From assembly GCF_022669015.1 (NCBI RefSeq), contig NZ_JAKKSL010000002.1, positions 1 to 64,000 on the forward strand: a stretch of DNA of 64,000 bases. The letters are read 5' to 3'. This DNA is from Colwellia maritima (GTDB taxonomy: Bacteria > Pseudomonadota > Gammaproteobacteria > Enterobacterales > Alteromonadaceae). The notes under the pieces are model-generated. The model saw nothing but the letters and a program-made list of their open reading frames with translations, had not been told where the DNA came from and ran no database searches. This document shows, in pieces, positions 34,846 to 47,920 of this stretch (positions are counted from its first letter, which is position 1; each line of letters opens with the position of its first letter). The translations under genes were made by a program, and so were the position numbers.

Positions 34846-36137
34846 ATGGTACTCAATACATCAGTGTATCGTAAGATAGCAATTAGGAGGTGTGTAACAC
34901 CTCAGGTTAAATATATTGTTTGTCTTGCTTTATCACTTTTTACAGTCAATGTTTACGCCATTGAAAAGCAACTAAACCTCAAAGATGCTATTCAATGGAC
35001 ACTTAAAAAAATCCCGAACTAAAAATATTTGAATTCAAACAAAACATGTTAATTGGACGTGAAAGAACAGCAAATTTAACTCCTGCTTATGAACTGGACA
35101 TTGAAGCTGAAAACTTTCTTGGTTCAGGAGAATTCAATCAGTTTGATAGTGCGGAACTAACCGTTGCTTTGTCTTCAGTTATTGAAATGGGAAATAAGCG
35201 CTCGGCGAGAATAGCGCTTGTTTCAAGTTCTAGAGCTTTACTCATCGCTAAGAAAGAGGTTGCGGCACTTAACCTAATGGCTCAGGTTACTGAAAAATTT
35301 GTTGAGGTGCTTGCAGCCCAACAAAGAGTCTTATTGTCTGAAAATGCACTTGAGCTAGCAGAAGAAACGTTAAAAATTGTATCTCAACGTAATCGCGCAG
35401 GTGCAACACCGGAGGCTGAAGTGAAACGGTCAAAGGCAGTTATTGCTCAGGCTAATCTAACAGTTCAATCTGAACACAAACGCTTAGAATATTTAAAACT
35501 CTCATTATCAGCCTATTGGGGAGATACATCGGTATCCTTCTCTAGAGTGAATGGAGACCTTTATAAGTTTGGTAATGATAGTGATTTCAACAGTCTTTTT
35601 GCTCAGTTAGAGAACAACCCTGCTATTAAAATTTATGCTAATGAACAGCGATTAAAAGAGGCCGAAATACGGTTAGCTAAAACTGAGTCTAATGCCAATA
35701 TTAAATGGTCTGTAGGTGTCAGACGCTCTCAAGAAACCAATGATACCGCACTAGTAGCAGGTTTTAGCTTGCCCTTATTTGCAGAAAAGCGAAACTCAGG
35801 TGCAATAGCAAGTGCGCTAGCTGAACGTGATCAAGTTGCCATAGATAAAGAGGTTACTAAGCTGAGGTTTAGAAATTACTTACTGCGAGCATACTCTAAT
35901 AGAAAACAAGCAATATTAACTGCAAATACATTAAGGAAGTCGGTTATTCCAATACTAGAGGAAGCCCTGGAAGATACTCAAATGGCCTATCAAAAAGGAC
36001 GATATGGCTATCTTGATTATGTATCTGCTAGACAAGAACTGTTAAATGCACGACGAACCCTTATTGATGCAGCGTCTGCTGCCTTAATTTACGGTGCAGA
36101 GATAGAAAAATTAACAAACGAAGCGCTGTCATTATAG
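34846..36137 (+). pseudogene. TolC-family outer-membrane channel of the second RND system, one frameshift
   Basis: ATG 34846 with AGGAAAG upstream starts a signal-peptide-bearing frame (VCLALSLFTVNVYAIEKQLN) that stops after LKK. Adding one A to the A7 run near 35012 gives NPELKIFEFKQNMLIGRERT and continues to 36137. The rest is a standard CzcC-like outer-membrane factor with long coiled coils, for example KGRYGYLDYVSARQELLNAR near the end. Confidence 0.85.
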
Positions 36138-36207
36138 ACAAGGCATCACTTTACGATTAACCATATTTTTTAATTCAGTTATGAACTGAATTGTTTAGGA
36201 TTTAAAA

Positions 36208-37097
36208 ATGAAAAACTATTTACTCGCACTATTGATTTTTGTTGGGTATTTGTCACCCATTCAAAGTGTTTTCGCTAGCGAAGATGAAGACGAAGAAGGC
36301 ATAAGTAAAATTAACGATAGTATGGCAAAAAGGGTTGGTGTTGAAACAGCCAACCTGTCATCAAAAATATTGAACCAGACCATTCCTGTATACGGCGCTA
36401 CGACGATAGGCGCTGAACAGTTATTTCAAGTTGGTGCAAGATATAACGGCGTAATAAAGACTATAAATTTCACCATTGGTGATAACGTAAAAAAAGGCAA
36501 TTTATTAGCCGTTATTGAATCTAACGAAAGCTTGAATACATATAAAATTACGTCTCCTATTTCTGGGGTAGTTTTACAGCGAAATGGAAACGTTGGCGGT
36601 ATCACTCAAAACACCAACTTGTTTGAAATCGTAAATTTTGACACTTTGTGGGCCGAATTTAAGGTTTTTACTAACCAATATAATCAAATCAAAGTCGGTC
36701 AACATGTTGACATTATGCATGGCGAGCAAACATTCAACTCAACAATCACCAATATAATTCCATCTAAATATCAACCTTATGTATTAGCGCGAGTGCGATT
36801 AGACAATACAGTGCTAAATCTAACTTCAGGTCAACTCCTAAAAGGAAGTATTAGGGTAAGTCAATTTGAGGTTGATCTAGCCGTCGAAAAAATAGCTCTA
36901 CAAGAACTGGGGGGCGAATAGGTGTATTTGTGAAAGAAGGTGAAGAATATGAATTTACACCGCTTGTGTTAGGTCGTTCAGATAAGTACTACATAGAAGT
37001 TGTTGATGGTCTTAATAAAAACTCTGAATATGTAAATAAAAACAGTTATCTGATAAAAGCAGATATATTGAAATCTGAAGTAGAAGACGACGATTAG
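36208..37097 (+). pseudogene. RND periplasmic adaptor of the second system, one frameshift
   Basis: A CzcB-like membrane-fusion protein of ~295 residues, short for the family. Signal peptide (1-24), an acidic stretch DEDEEG, and the lipoyl motif NGVIKTINFTIGDNVKKGN with SNESLNTYKITSPISGVVLQ. A G6 run at about 36912 shifts the frame; the correct continuation reads GVFVKEGEEYEFTPLVLGRS and ends at 37097, 11 bases before the pump gene. Confidence 0.83.
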
Positions 37098-37107
37098 GAG
37101 ACGTAAT

Positions 37108-40236
<3,129 letters not shown>

Positions 40237-40245
40237 ATAGAAGGG

Positions 40246-40280
40246 AGCAGCTTAATTTATAGTTAAGCTGCTTTGAATTT
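40246..40280 (+). terminator. Hairpin terminator after the second RND operon
   Basis: A perfect 10-bp stem AGCAGCTTAA / TTAAGCTGCT with a 7-base loop, followed by TTGAATTTTT. Confidence 0.85.
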
Positions 40281-40572
40281 TTCACTTCCACTATGAACAT
40301 ATGTGGAACGTCACAAATAATGAGAAATGTGTCACACGATGAGGAAATTTAATATTTAAGTTACACCTGAGAAAAATTTTGTAACTCGTCAACGATCCAA
40401 TATGGTCAGCAAAGATACGACCGGACGTTAGCATCAATGGATTTTCGAGCTGTTTCTAGTGTTCATTAGACATTGAGCTTCCTTCATCTTGATAGTCAAC
40501 AAAACCACCATAGCATTCGTTCACGTAATTGCACTTGAATGATTTCAAAGTGCTGTAAAGCGTCATAAGTGG

Positions 40573-40788
40573 TTAACTATCACAACAATTCTGTCCTTCC
40601 TGAATCGGTGGACATTTCACTGTTCCATATGAGCAAAATACACAACAATCTCCTTTCACAGGTTTGAGGAGAGTTTTGCAAGATTCACATTCGTAGAACC
40701 ACTGACAGGCGTTAGTTGGCATCTTTTCTGTCTTACTATGACCACACTCAGGGCAAGTTATTGTTGAGTTTAATTCTATATTTTGCAT
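40573..40788 (-). CDS. GDCCVxC-domain protein
   Basis: A 71-residue Cys-rich protein with a zinc-ribbon-like start (TCPECGHSKTEKM) and the family signature KGDCCVFCSYGTVKCPPIQ. The family is known by this motif and is often found in mercury and metal loci; its function is not established, though metal binding by ten Cys is evident. Overlaps the end of merC by 13 bases on the same strand, so it is co-transcribed from the mer-type promoter. Confidence 0.85.
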   Translation of the reverse strand: MQNIELNSTITCPECGHSKTEKMPTNACQWFYECESCKTLLKPVKGDCCVFCSYGTVKCPPIQEGQNCCDS

Positions 40789-41166
40789 GTTCGCTCCTTA
40801 GTAGGTTTTACAATATCTAATGCTGACATTACGACCATTAAACTTATGCCAAAGTAGAATAAATAGGTACTCCAACCATATTGCCAAAGAGGGTATAGCG
40901 TTAGTAAAACAGCGATAGGACCAAGAATGCTTAACGATCCTCTTAAATGGTTTTTCTTGTGATACCAATTATAGATATTTACGAGTAACGCAAGTGAAGC
41001 GAAAATAGGTAGTAATGTATTTACTGCAATACCTTCGAAAGACGAAAGAAACCCTAAACCGAGTGCTGAAGCCAAAGAACTTAATGTTTGGAAAGCAGGC
41101 AGTACAGCTAAGAGCTGCTATCCAAACCCCACCAGAGCCGACTTTATCGAGTAATTTGTTTATCAT
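40776..41166 (-). pseudogene. merC: MerC-family mercury transport protein, one frameshift
   Basis: A four-helix inner-membrane protein moving Hg(II) into the cell. The frame from ATG 41166 reads INKLLDKVGSGGVWIAALSC then TACFP, containing the CxxC metal pair in TM1. One extra base near 41087 breaks it. The correct continuation LSSLASALGLGFLSSFEGIA runs to 40776. No merA reductase is visible in this window, so the locus is incomplete as a mercury detoxification operon. Confidence 0.82.
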
Positions 41167-41196
41167 CAATAATCATTCCTAAGTAATTTATACTTA

Positions 41197-41227
41197 CGAT
41201 AAACTCCGTATATAGGTACGGAGTCAA
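41197..41227 (-). promoter_or_regulatory. MerR-type mer promoter/operator
   Basis: On the minus strand: -35 TTGACT, then dyad CCGTACCTATATACGG within a 19-bp spacer, and a weak -10 TTATCG. The half-site CCGTAC matches the classical mer operator. It lies between merR and merC and points at merC. Confidence 0.75.
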
Positions 41228-41230
41228 CAG

Positions 41231-41608
41231 CTACTTTAATGAATCAATAATAGGACAAGAGGATTGGTCTTGGTTGGTTTTACATGAATTAGTCATTTCG
41301 CTAATAACACTTTCTAGACGTTGTAAATCCGCTATTTTATGTCGAATAATATCTAATTTTTGTAAACCAAATGATTCGACTTGTTTACAGTTCCCATCCA
41401 TTAACATTAGTGAAGATATTTCGTTCAGCGTAAAGCCTAACCCTTTGGCTTTAAAAATAAACTGAAGCTGTTTTGCTATAACTTCGCTGTATAATCGGTA
41501 ACCATTTTCGGGCTTTAGTGGTTGCGAAATAAGTCCTTTTTTTTCATAAAATCGAATAGTTTCAATATTGATATTTAGCTTTTTAGCTAATTTACCTATT
41601 GTAATCAT
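41231..41608 (-). CDS. merR: MerR-family mercury-type regulator
   Basis: A 125-residue regulator: winged helix MITIGKLAKKLNINIETIRF, dimer helix, and three Cys in the mercury-binding spacing (GNCKQVE, NSCKTNQ, SSCPII: C-x35-C-x8-C, close to that of classical MerR). Encoded upstream of merC on the same strand with the mer operator between them. Distinct from the CadR/PbrR-type regulator at 32999, both in Cys pattern and in operator sequence. Confidence 0.82.
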   Translation of the reverse strand: MITIGKLAKKLNINIETIRFYEKKGLISQPLKPENGYRLYSEVIAKQLQFIFKAKGLGFTLNEISSLMLMDGNCKQVESFGLQKLDIIRHKIADLQRLESVISEMTNSCKTNQDQSSCPIIDSLK

Positions 41609-41646
41609 CTACTCTCTCGCTTTTAGTCAAATGGTAAACATATAAA

Positions 41647-41724
41647 TTACAGGTATAAGCTTTTAAAACCAATACCTATTAAAATTAATCCACCTAATAT
41701 TTCAACGTTGTTTTCTAGCCTCAT
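41647..41724 (-). pseudogene. Possible C-terminal remnant of a MntP-like membrane protein
   Basis: A 25-codon frame reading MRLENNVEILGGLILIGIGF then KSLYL, closely resembling the last transmembrane helix of MntP-type manganese exporters (E.LGGLILI.IG.K.L). A stop codon lies just upstream in frame, so only the tail remains. Short and therefore uncertain. Confidence 0.4.
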
Positions 41725-41809
41725 GAATTAGTAAAATATAACAACGGTATTGTATATATTATTTTTCGTATATATAATTATTCGTATGTTTTGTTGTTGT
41801 TGATTTCTC

Positions 41810-42637
41810 ATGAAAAATATAAGTAAACAAAAAGTCCTTTTTCTATGTACTGGAAACTCGGCTAGGTCTCAAATGGCGGAAGCCTTACTAAGACATAAAG
41901 GCGGTGATAAGTATGATGTTTATAGTGCAGGTACTCAGCCTGATACAGTTGATCCTCGTGCTATTAATGCGTTAGGGAAGTTTGGTTTAGATACTAATAA
42001 TTTAGTTTCTAAAAATATGAATGTCTTTGAAGGTCAAGTTTTTGATTATGTCATTACTCTATGTGACAAAGCCAATAATGAATGCCGCAGCTACCCCAAT
42101 GCCGTTAAGCAATTAGCATGGGATTTTCCCGATCCAAAAGAGCGTTCTGGTAGTAACCCTTTTTCTACAACATTAAACGAGCTTAACAACCGTCTATCGA
42201 TGTTTCTTTTGGTTGAAGATAAAGACGTCAACATTACTTGTTGTGTTACTGAGAATTCGATTGATGTCGAAAGTGATCAACTTGATGACTTTGAACCCAT
42301 CTCCTTTTATAAAAGCCTAACTGATGATATCCGACTGAAAACGTTAATGTTGACGCATTATCATGGTGAACTTTGTGTTTGTGAATTAATGGAAGCATTG
42401 GAAGAAAATAGCCGGCCCAAGGTATCACGTAATTTAGCTGTTTTGAAAAAAGCTAAGGTGATAACTGATAGAAAGCACGGTCAGTGGGTGTTTTATCGTA
42501 TCAATCCTGACTTACCGTTATGGGCTAAATCAGTTATTGCACAAACAACAGAAAATAATATTCCTATGATCAGTAACGAACTTCAACGTTTAGCTAATAT
42601 GCAAAATAGACCTGATAGAGCAAGTTTCTGTAAATAA
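41810..42637 (+). CDS. Fusion of arsenate reductase (LMW phosphatase type) and ArsR regulator
   Basis: A 275-residue two-domain protein. Residues ~6-140 are a thioredoxin-coupled ArsC: VLFLCTGNSARSQMAEALL with the catalytic CX5R, and ITLCDKANNECRSYPN with the resolving Cys region. Residues ~165-265 are an ArsR winged helix with the arsenite-binding motif ELCVCELMEAL and recognition helix RPKVSRNLAVLKKA. It reduces arsenate and presumably represses its own operon. First gene of the ars operon (ACR3, phosphatase, GAPDH, ArsJ). Confidence 0.9.
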   Translation: MKNISKQKVLFLCTGNSARSQMAEALLRHKGGDKYDVYSAGTQPDTVDPRAINALGKFGLDTNNLVSKNMNVFEGQVFDYVITLCDKANNECRSYPNAVKQLAWDFPDPKERSGSNPFSTTLNELNNRLSMFLLVEDKDVNITCCVTENSIDVESDQLDDFEPISFYKSLTDDIRLKTLMLTHYHGELCVCELMEALEENSRPKVSRNLAVLKKAKVITDRKHGQWVFYRINPDLPLWAKSVIAQTTENNIPMISNELQRLANMQNRPDRASFCK

Positions 42638-42670
42638 ATTTTCTATAAAGAATGAATAAAGGATTGAATA

Positions 42671-43687
42671 ATGGGTATTTTTGAGCGTTATTTATCAGTT
42701 TGGGTTGGCTTAAGCATTGTGCTTGGTGTGGTATTAGGCTTATGGCAACCTAATGTTTTTCAAATGATTGCCGACTTTGAGATTGCACACGTTAACATTA
42801 TAGTAGCTGTTTTCATCTGGGTGATGATTTACCCTATGATGGTTCAAATTGACTTTTCTGCGATAAAAGATGTGGGTAAAAACCCTAAAGGACTAGTATT
42901 AACCATTGTTATTAATTGGCTGATTAAACCCTTTACAATGGTCGGTTTAGGTCGGTTATTCTTTTATTTCCTTTTTGCTGATTTAGTTGATCCGGCATCT
43001 GCTCAAGAATATATCGCAGGGATGATTTTATTAGGGGTAGCCCCATGTACTGCAATGGTATTTGTATGGTCACAGTTAACTAAAGGTGATCCGAACTATA
43101 CCTTGGTTCAAGTATCAGTAAATGACGTGATTATGATATTTGCTTTTGCGCCTATCTCGGCATTTTTACTTGGCGTGAGCGATATTCAAGTACCTTGGGA
43201 AACGTTGCTAATTTCTGTAGTACTTTATGTTTTGCTGCCTTTAATTGCAGGAGTAGTGACTCGTAAAATCCTGAATAATGGTAATGGAGAACAATCATTA
43301 AATGATTTGTTATCAACATTAAAGCCTTGGTCGGTTATCGGCCTGTTAGCAACAGTGGTGTTATTATTTGGATTTCAAGCAAATACTATAATATCTGAAC
43401 CTGAAACTATTGGCTTAATTGCAATTCCCCTGATGATCCAAACATACGGTATTTTTATTATTGCCTATGTAGCAGCCAAGTGGATGAAACTACCACATAA
43501 TATAGCCGCTCCGGCTTGTTTAATCGGTACATCTAACTTCTTTGAATTAGCGGTTGCAGTAGCTATATCGCTTTTCGGCTTACACTCTGGTGCAGCATTG
43601 GCGACTGTAGTAGGGGTACTTGTTGAAGTGCCTGTTATGTTGTCTTTGGTTTACATTATTAATCGTACTCAGTACTGGTTTAAATAG
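42671..43687 (+). CDS. ACR3-family arsenite efflux permease
   Basis: A 338-residue, ten-helix inner-membrane arsenite exporter. Family sequences visible are [40 protein letters not shown] (the conserved Cys essential in ACR3) and [20 protein letters not shown]. Removes arsenite made by the upstream ArsC domain. Gap of 33 bases to the fusion gene, same operon. Confidence 0.93.
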   Translation: MGIFERYLSVWVGLSIVLGVVLGLWQPNVFQMIADFEIAHVNIIVAVFIWVMIYPMMVQIDFSAIKDVGKNPKGLVLTIVINWLIKPFTMVGLGRLFFYFLFADLVDPASAQEYIAGMILLGVAPCTAMVFVWSQLTKGDPNYTLVQVSVNDVIMIFAFAPISAFLLGVSDIQVPWETLLISVVLYVLLPLIAGVVTRKILNNGNGEQSLNDLLSTLKPWSVIGLLATVVLLFGFQANTIISEPETIGLIAIPLMIQTYGIFIIAYVAAKWMKLPHNIAAPACLIGTSNFFELAVAVAISLFGLHSGAALATVVGVLVEVPVMLSLVYIINRTQYWFK

Positions 43688-43729
43688 CATTAGCTTATTT
43701 TTTAAATTCATCCATTTTTAGGATTCACT

Positions 43730-44221
43730 ATGCAAACACATCCTTTTGACATTTTATCGCTTGAAAACGGTGCACAACTTATTTTTACCCCGTGCCCAGG
43801 CACGAAAGACTCTACTTTAGCTGAGTCTATTTCAACACTTAAACAAGCAGAAACTCAAATGCTACTTACATTGATGTTTGATGAAGAAATGGAAAAAAAT
43901 AATGCACTATCTCTCCCCATTGAATGCGAAAAACAAGGAATTGAGTGGGTTCAATTACCCATTTTAGATGATGCAGCCCCAAGCCAAGCCTTTGAATCTC
44001 AGTGGAATGCTCAAAAGGCTAACATCTTAGACGTGATAAATAACAAGGGCATCATTGCAGTTCACTGCAAAGGTGGCTCTGGCAGAACAGGATTAGTGAT
44101 TGGACTTATACTTTTAGCTTTTGGGTGGTCTGGTGAAAAGGTAATTGAAGCAGTACAGGAAATACGGCCTAAAGCGCTAAAGCACCCAGTACAACTTGAT
44201 TATTTCAATACTTATTTATAA
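43730..44221 (+). CDS. Tyrosine/dual-specificity phosphatase of the ars operon
   Basis: A 163-residue cysteine phosphatase with the CX5R loop IAVHCKGGSGRTGLVIGLIL (about residues 101-120) and an upstream general-acid region (LPILDDAAPSQAFE). It resembles CDKN3/KAP-type phosphatases. Genes like this recur in ars operons between ACR3 and gapdh/arsJ; their substrate is unproven. Co-directional, 42-base gap. Confidence 0.85.
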   Translation: MQTHPFDILSLENGAQLIFTPCPGTKDSTLAESISTLKQAETQMLLTLMFDEEMEKNNALSLPIECEKQGIEWVQLPILDDAAPSQAFESQWNAQKANILDVINNKGIIAVHCKGGSGRTGLVIGLILLAFGWSGEKVIEAVQEIRPKALKHPVQLDYFNTYL

Positions 44222-44247
44222 TTTTGAACAACACTTAGGACAGATTT

Positions 44248-45258
44248 ATGACAATTAAAATTGGTATTAACGGTTTTGGCCGTATGGGACGTTTATCAAT
44301 GCGAGCAGCCTTTGATTGGGATGATATAGAGATTATTCAAATCAATGATCCTGCGGGAAATGCTGAAACACTTGCACATTTAATGACGTTTGATTCAGTA
44401 CATGGTCGTTGGCATCATGATGCTACTCATGAGGGGGATTCAATAATCATCAATAACAAGGCTATTCCTTGTACGCAAAACAAAGCGACTCACGAAACTG
44501 ATTGGTCTGATTGTGATGTGGTTATTGAGGCATCGGGTAAAATCAAAACGAAAGCTTTATTACAAGCCTATTTAGATCAAGGTGTAAAGCGTGTTGTAGT
44601 GACAGCCCCAGTAAAAGAAGATGGTGTATTGAATATCGTTATGGGAGTCAATGACGAACTATACGATAAAGCTATTCATCCTATCGTAACCGCCGCATCA
44701 TGTACCACTAACTGTCTAGCACCAGTAGTAAAAGCTATTCATGAGAAAATTGGCATTAAACATGGTTCGATGACAACTATTCATAGCATAACCAATACAC
44801 AAACCATTTTAGATGCCCCCCATAAAGATTTACGCAGAGCACGTGCCTGTGGTATGAGTTTAATACCAACAACAACAGGATCGGCTACGGCAATTACACA
44901 TATTTTTCCTGAATTGAAAGGCAAATTAAATGGTCATGCTATTCGCGTTCCGCTAGCCAATGCATCTATTACGGATTGTGTATTTGAAGTAGCTCGCGGT
45001 ACAACGGTTGAAGAAGTAAACCAATTACTTAAACAAGCATCAATAAGTGAGTTAAAAGACATCATGGGATTCGAAGAACGTCCACTAGTGTCTATTGATT
45101 ATAAAACTGACCCTCGTTCAAGCATTATTGATGCGTTATCTACAATGGTAGTTAATGACACTCAAGTAAAACTCTATGTTTGGTATGACAATGAATGGGG
45201 TTATGCCAATAGAACGGCTGAGCTAGCACGTATGGTTGGCTTGGCGGATAAAGGTTAA
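44248..45258 (+). CDS. ArsJ-associated glyceraldehyde-3-phosphate dehydrogenase
   Basis: A 336-residue type I GAPDH with the NAD-binding start [20 protein letters not shown], catalytic [14 protein letters not shown] and C-terminal [11 protein letters not shown]. In this context the enzyme is known to use arsenate in place of phosphate, giving 1-arseno-3-phosphoglycerate, which ArsJ exports. The next gene is arsJ seven bases downstream, which fixes the role better than sequence alone. Confidence 0.92.
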   Translation: MTIKIGINGFGRMGRLSMRAAFDWDDIEIIQINDPAGNAETLAHLMTFDSVHGRWHHDATHEGDSIIINNKAIPCTQNKATHETDWSDCDVVIEASGKIKTKALLQAYLDQGVKRVVVTAPVKEDGVLNIVMGVNDELYDKAIHPIVTAASCTTNCLAPVVKAIHEKIGIKHGSMTTIHSITNTQTILDAPHKDLRRARACGMSLIPTTTGSATAITHIFPELKGKLNGHAIRVPLANASITDCVFEVARGTTVEEVNQLLKQASISELKDIMGFEERPLVSIDYKTDPRSSIIDALSTMVVNDTQVKLYVWYDNEWGYANRTAELARMVGLADKG

Positions 45259-45264
45259 CTAATC

Positions 45265-46500
45265 ATGAGGCTTTTATCACTCAAAGCGTTATCACCACAA
45301 ATTAAACAATATTTGGTGATAACGGGTAATTATTGGGCATTTACTTTAACCGATGGCTCACTACGCATGCTCGTTGTGCTGTATTTTCATCAGTTAGGAT
45401 ATAGCCCTTTAAATATTGCCATGCTGTTTTTATTTTATGAAATATTTGGTGTTATCACTAACCTTGTTGGTGGTTGGTTAGGCGCAAGACTGGGTTTGAA
45501 TAAAACCATGAACATCGGCCTAGCCATACAAATAATTGCTCTTGGCATGCTCGCTGTACCTGCTGAAATGTTAACAGTTATCTACGTAATGGCGGCACAG
45601 GCATTATCAGGTATCGCCAAAGATTTAAATAAAATGAGTGCGAAAAGCTCGATAAAATTACTTGTCCCAGAAGGCGCTGAAGGTAAACTTTATCAGTGGG
45701 TTGCTATTCTTACAGGGTCTAAAAATGCGCTAAAAGGTGTAGGGTTCTTTCTTGGAGGTTTGTTACTAACCTTGCTTGAATTTAAAGGTGCAATCATCCT
45801 AATGGCTTCACTATTAGCCATAGTGTGGGTATTTAGTTTAATCGCATTAAAAGATGATTTGGGCAAGGCGACAAATAAACCTAAATTTAATGATATTTTC
45901 TCTAAAAGTTCGTCAATAAACATTCTTTCTGCTGCTCGAATGTTTTTATTTGGTGCAAGAGATGTTTGGTTTGTCGTAGCGTTACCCATCTTTTTAGCTG
46001 TGACCTTTAATTGGGATCATTGGTGGGTTGGTGGTTTTATGGCAAGTTGGGTCATTGGCTATGGCATAGTGCAGTCTGTCGCCCCTTATTTTACGGGAAA
46101 AAAGCAAGGTAAAGTGCCAACGGGTAGATCCGCATTTATATGGGCAAGCTACTTAACATTAATACCTGCTGTGATTGCTTTGGCCTTGCATTTTAATTTT
46201 CACATTCAAGCTTCAATCATTATAGGGCTACTGATTTTCGGGGCTGTTTTCGCCATTAACTCTTCTTTACATAGCTATCTCATCGTCAGCTATGCAGGTA
46301 GTGACGGTGTATCGCTTGATGTTGGTTTTTACTATATGGCTAATGCTATGGGGAGATTAATTGGTACAGTGCTTTCAGGTTGGGTATATCAAAATTATGG
46401 CCTAGAAGCCTGTTTATGGATATCAAGTATATTTGTGGCTATGGCAACTTTATTATCATTGAAACTGCCAAAGAATCAAAGTAAAGAGAAAGCTAATTAA
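45265..46500 (+). CDS. arsJ: ArsJ organoarsenical efflux transporter (MFS)
   Basis: A 411-residue, twelve-helix major-facilitator protein starting near NYWAFTLTDGSLRMLVVLYF, with the conserved loop AQALSGIAKDLNKMSAKSSI that typifies ArsJ. Exports 1-arseno-3-phosphoglycerate produced by the upstream GAPDH, giving a separate arsenate-resistance route besides ArsC/ACR3. Last gene of the operon, convergent with dmeF. Confidence 0.92.
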   Translation: MRLLSLKALSPQIKQYLVITGNYWAFTLTDGSLRMLVVLYFHQLGYSPLNIAMLFLFYEIFGVITNLVGGWLGARLGLNKTMNIGLAIQIIALGMLAVPAEMLTVIYVMAAQALSGIAKDLNKMSAKSSIKLLVPEGAEGKLYQWVAILTGSKNALKGVGFFLGGLLLTLLEFKGAIILMASLLAIVWVFSLIALKDDLGKATNKPKFNDIFSKSSSINILSAARMFLFGARDVWFVVALPIFLAVTFNWDHWWVGGFMASWVIGYGIVQSVAPYFTGKKQGKVPTGRSAFIWASYLTLIPAVIALALHFNFHIQASIIIGLLIFGAVFAINSSLHSYLIVSYAGSDGVSLDVGFYYMANAMGRLIGTVLSGWVYQNYGLEACLWISSIFVAMATLLSLKLPKNQSKEKAN

Positions 46501-46546
46501 TCAGAGTCACATTTAAATATTCATGAAATGTATATTAGGAAAAACG

Positions 46547-47452
46547 TCAACTACGTATTTCAATAGAGATATGTGAGAGCTGAGGTAAGAAACCTTTTAA
46601 AATAATTTCATATTCTTCTGACTTTAGAGGTTCACCTGATGTCACTTTAAGAATTGCAGCCTGGTGACCTGTCGCTATTTTCCATACATGAATATCGTTG
46701 ATCACAGTGTTCTTTTTGCTTAATGCATCTGAAATCTTATCGAGAGTTGGCTTTTTCACAGACTTATCTAAAAGAACTTCACTGGATTCCTTAACTAAGC
46801 CATAAGACCAACGGAAAATGACTATTGCCCCAACAATCCCCATTAATGGGTCCATCCATAATAAGCCAATATATTTTCCTACTAATAAAGCAACAATGGC
46901 TAATAAAGAGGTTAGCGTGTCGGCCAGTACGTGAAAGTAGGCTGCTTTCATATTATGGTCGTGATCATGATGGTGGTGTTCTCCATGGTGATGATGATGA
47001 TCATCATGTAGGATAAACACAGAGGCGACATTGACGATTAAACCTATAATTGCAACAACAATTGCTTCGTTAAAATGAATTGATTGAGGTTCAACTAATC
47101 GTTGAACAGATTCTATTATCATCATCAATGCAACAATTGCTAAGGCAATAGCACTTGCAAAGCCACCTAAAGAATTTACCTTGCCAGTTCCAAAACTAAA
47201 GTCCATATTGTTCGCATGCTTTTTTGCATAAGAATAAGCAAAAATAGCAATAAGAAACGCGGCAGAATGTGTGCCCATATGCCATCCGTCAGCAAGCAGG
47301 GCCATAGAGCCTGACCAAGTTCCGGCGGTAATTTCAAGTACCATAATGACGGTTGTTAACCAAAAAACGAGCTTTACTTTGTTTTCATGGTGTTTACTGT
47401 CAATACCAAAATCATGAGAATGTTCCCATTGAATACTACTATCACTTTTCAT
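46547..47452 (-). CDS. dmeF: DmeF-type cation diffusion facilitator
   Basis: A 301-residue CDF transporter with HDFGIDSKHHENKVKLVFWL at its start, the TM2/TM5 metal sites (LADGWHMGTHSAA and HVLADTLTSLLA) and a His-rich cytosolic loop (HDDHHHHHGEHHHHDHDH) typical of Co/Ni/Zn exporters. The ATG at 47452 has AGGA seven bases upstream and is preferred over 47485. Divergent from an RcnR/DmeR-type regulator across a palindromic operator, which supports Co/Ni specificity. Confidence 0.85.
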   Translation of the reverse strand: MKSDSSIQWEHSHDFGIDSKHHENKVKLVFWLTTVIMVLEITAGTWSGSMALLADGWHMGTHSAAFLIAIFAYSYAKKHANNMDFSFGTGKVNSLGGFASAIALAIVALMMIIESVQRLVEPQSIHFNEAIVVAIIGLIVNVASVFILHDDHHHHHGEHHHHDHDHNMKAAYFHVLADTLTSLLAIVALLVGKYIGLLWMDPLMGIVGAIVIFRWSYGLVKESSEVLLDKSVKKPTLDKISDALSKKNTVINDIHVWKIATGHQAAILKVTSGEPLKSEEYEIILKGFLPQLSHISIEIRS

Positions 47453-47513
47453 TGAATATCCTAAAGTTGTTGCTTCATCCTGCATATAAATAGTATTTAT
47501 TTGAACTTTGCAA

Positions 47514-47532
47514 TATACTATACCCTAGTATA
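47514..47532. promoter_or_regulatory. Palindromic operator between dmeF and the RcnR/DmeR-like gene
   Basis: A perfect inverted repeat TATACTA-N5-TAGTATA with a TACCC centre. CsoR/RcnR/DmeR-family regulators bind C/G tracts flanked by such AT inverted repeats. It lies in the divergent gap and can control both genes. Confidence 0.75.
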
Positions 47533-47556
47533 CTATTTATCAAGCAAGGAAAACTT

Positions 47557-47831
47557 ATGTCACATACCATCGCAGGGAAAAAAAGCTCCTCAGTCGTGTT
47601 AGACGAATAAAAGGTCAATCACTCGCTTTAGAAACTGCTTTAGAAGGAGAGCCTAATTGTATGGCTGTTTTACAACAGGTAGCTGCGATTAAAGGTGCGG
47701 TTAATGGGCTGATGAAGGAAGTATTAGAAGGTCATTTGAGGGAACATTTAGGTGCAGAGGATTTGACAAAAGAGGAACGATTAGAGGAAGTAGAAGACGT
47801 TATTTCCATTCTTAAAAGCTACTTAAAATAG
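47557..47831 (+). pseudogene. RcnR/DmeR-like metal-sensing repressor, one frameshift
   Basis: A CsoR-family four-helix repressor of ~90 residues. MSHTIAGKK is followed by an A7 run near 47580; adding one A gives KLLSRVRRIKGQSLALETAL, then EPNCMAVLQQVAAIKGAVNG, the conserved Cys/His metal site region, and LKEVLEGHLREHL-like sequence. The start His (position 3) and Cys match the Ni/Co sensor pattern. It presumably represses dmeF and itself through the palindrome just upstream. Confidence 0.82.
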
Positions 47832-47851
47832 AACTCTTAATGAAATAAATC

Positions 47852-47877
47852 AAAAAACCGATTGCCTCTCGGTTTTT
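47852..47877 (+). terminator. Hairpin terminator after the RcnR/DmeR-like gene
   Basis: AAAAAACCGA / TCGGTTTTT inverted repeat with a short loop and T run. Confidence 0.8.
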
Positions 47878-47920
47878 GCTGTGACACTATCCTATTACTT
47901 AAAAATGGTGATTGAAATTT

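Noticed and set aside
40281..40572. Hidden gene or RNA in the gap before the GDCCVxC gene
   Set aside because: No open frame with coding character or conserved RNA structure was seen apart from the terminator at its start.
41768..41787. ArsR operator upstream of the ars operon
   Set aside because: An AT-rich imperfect inverted repeat (CGTATATATAATTATTCGTA) is in the right place, but the match to any known ArsR box is too weak to list as a feature.
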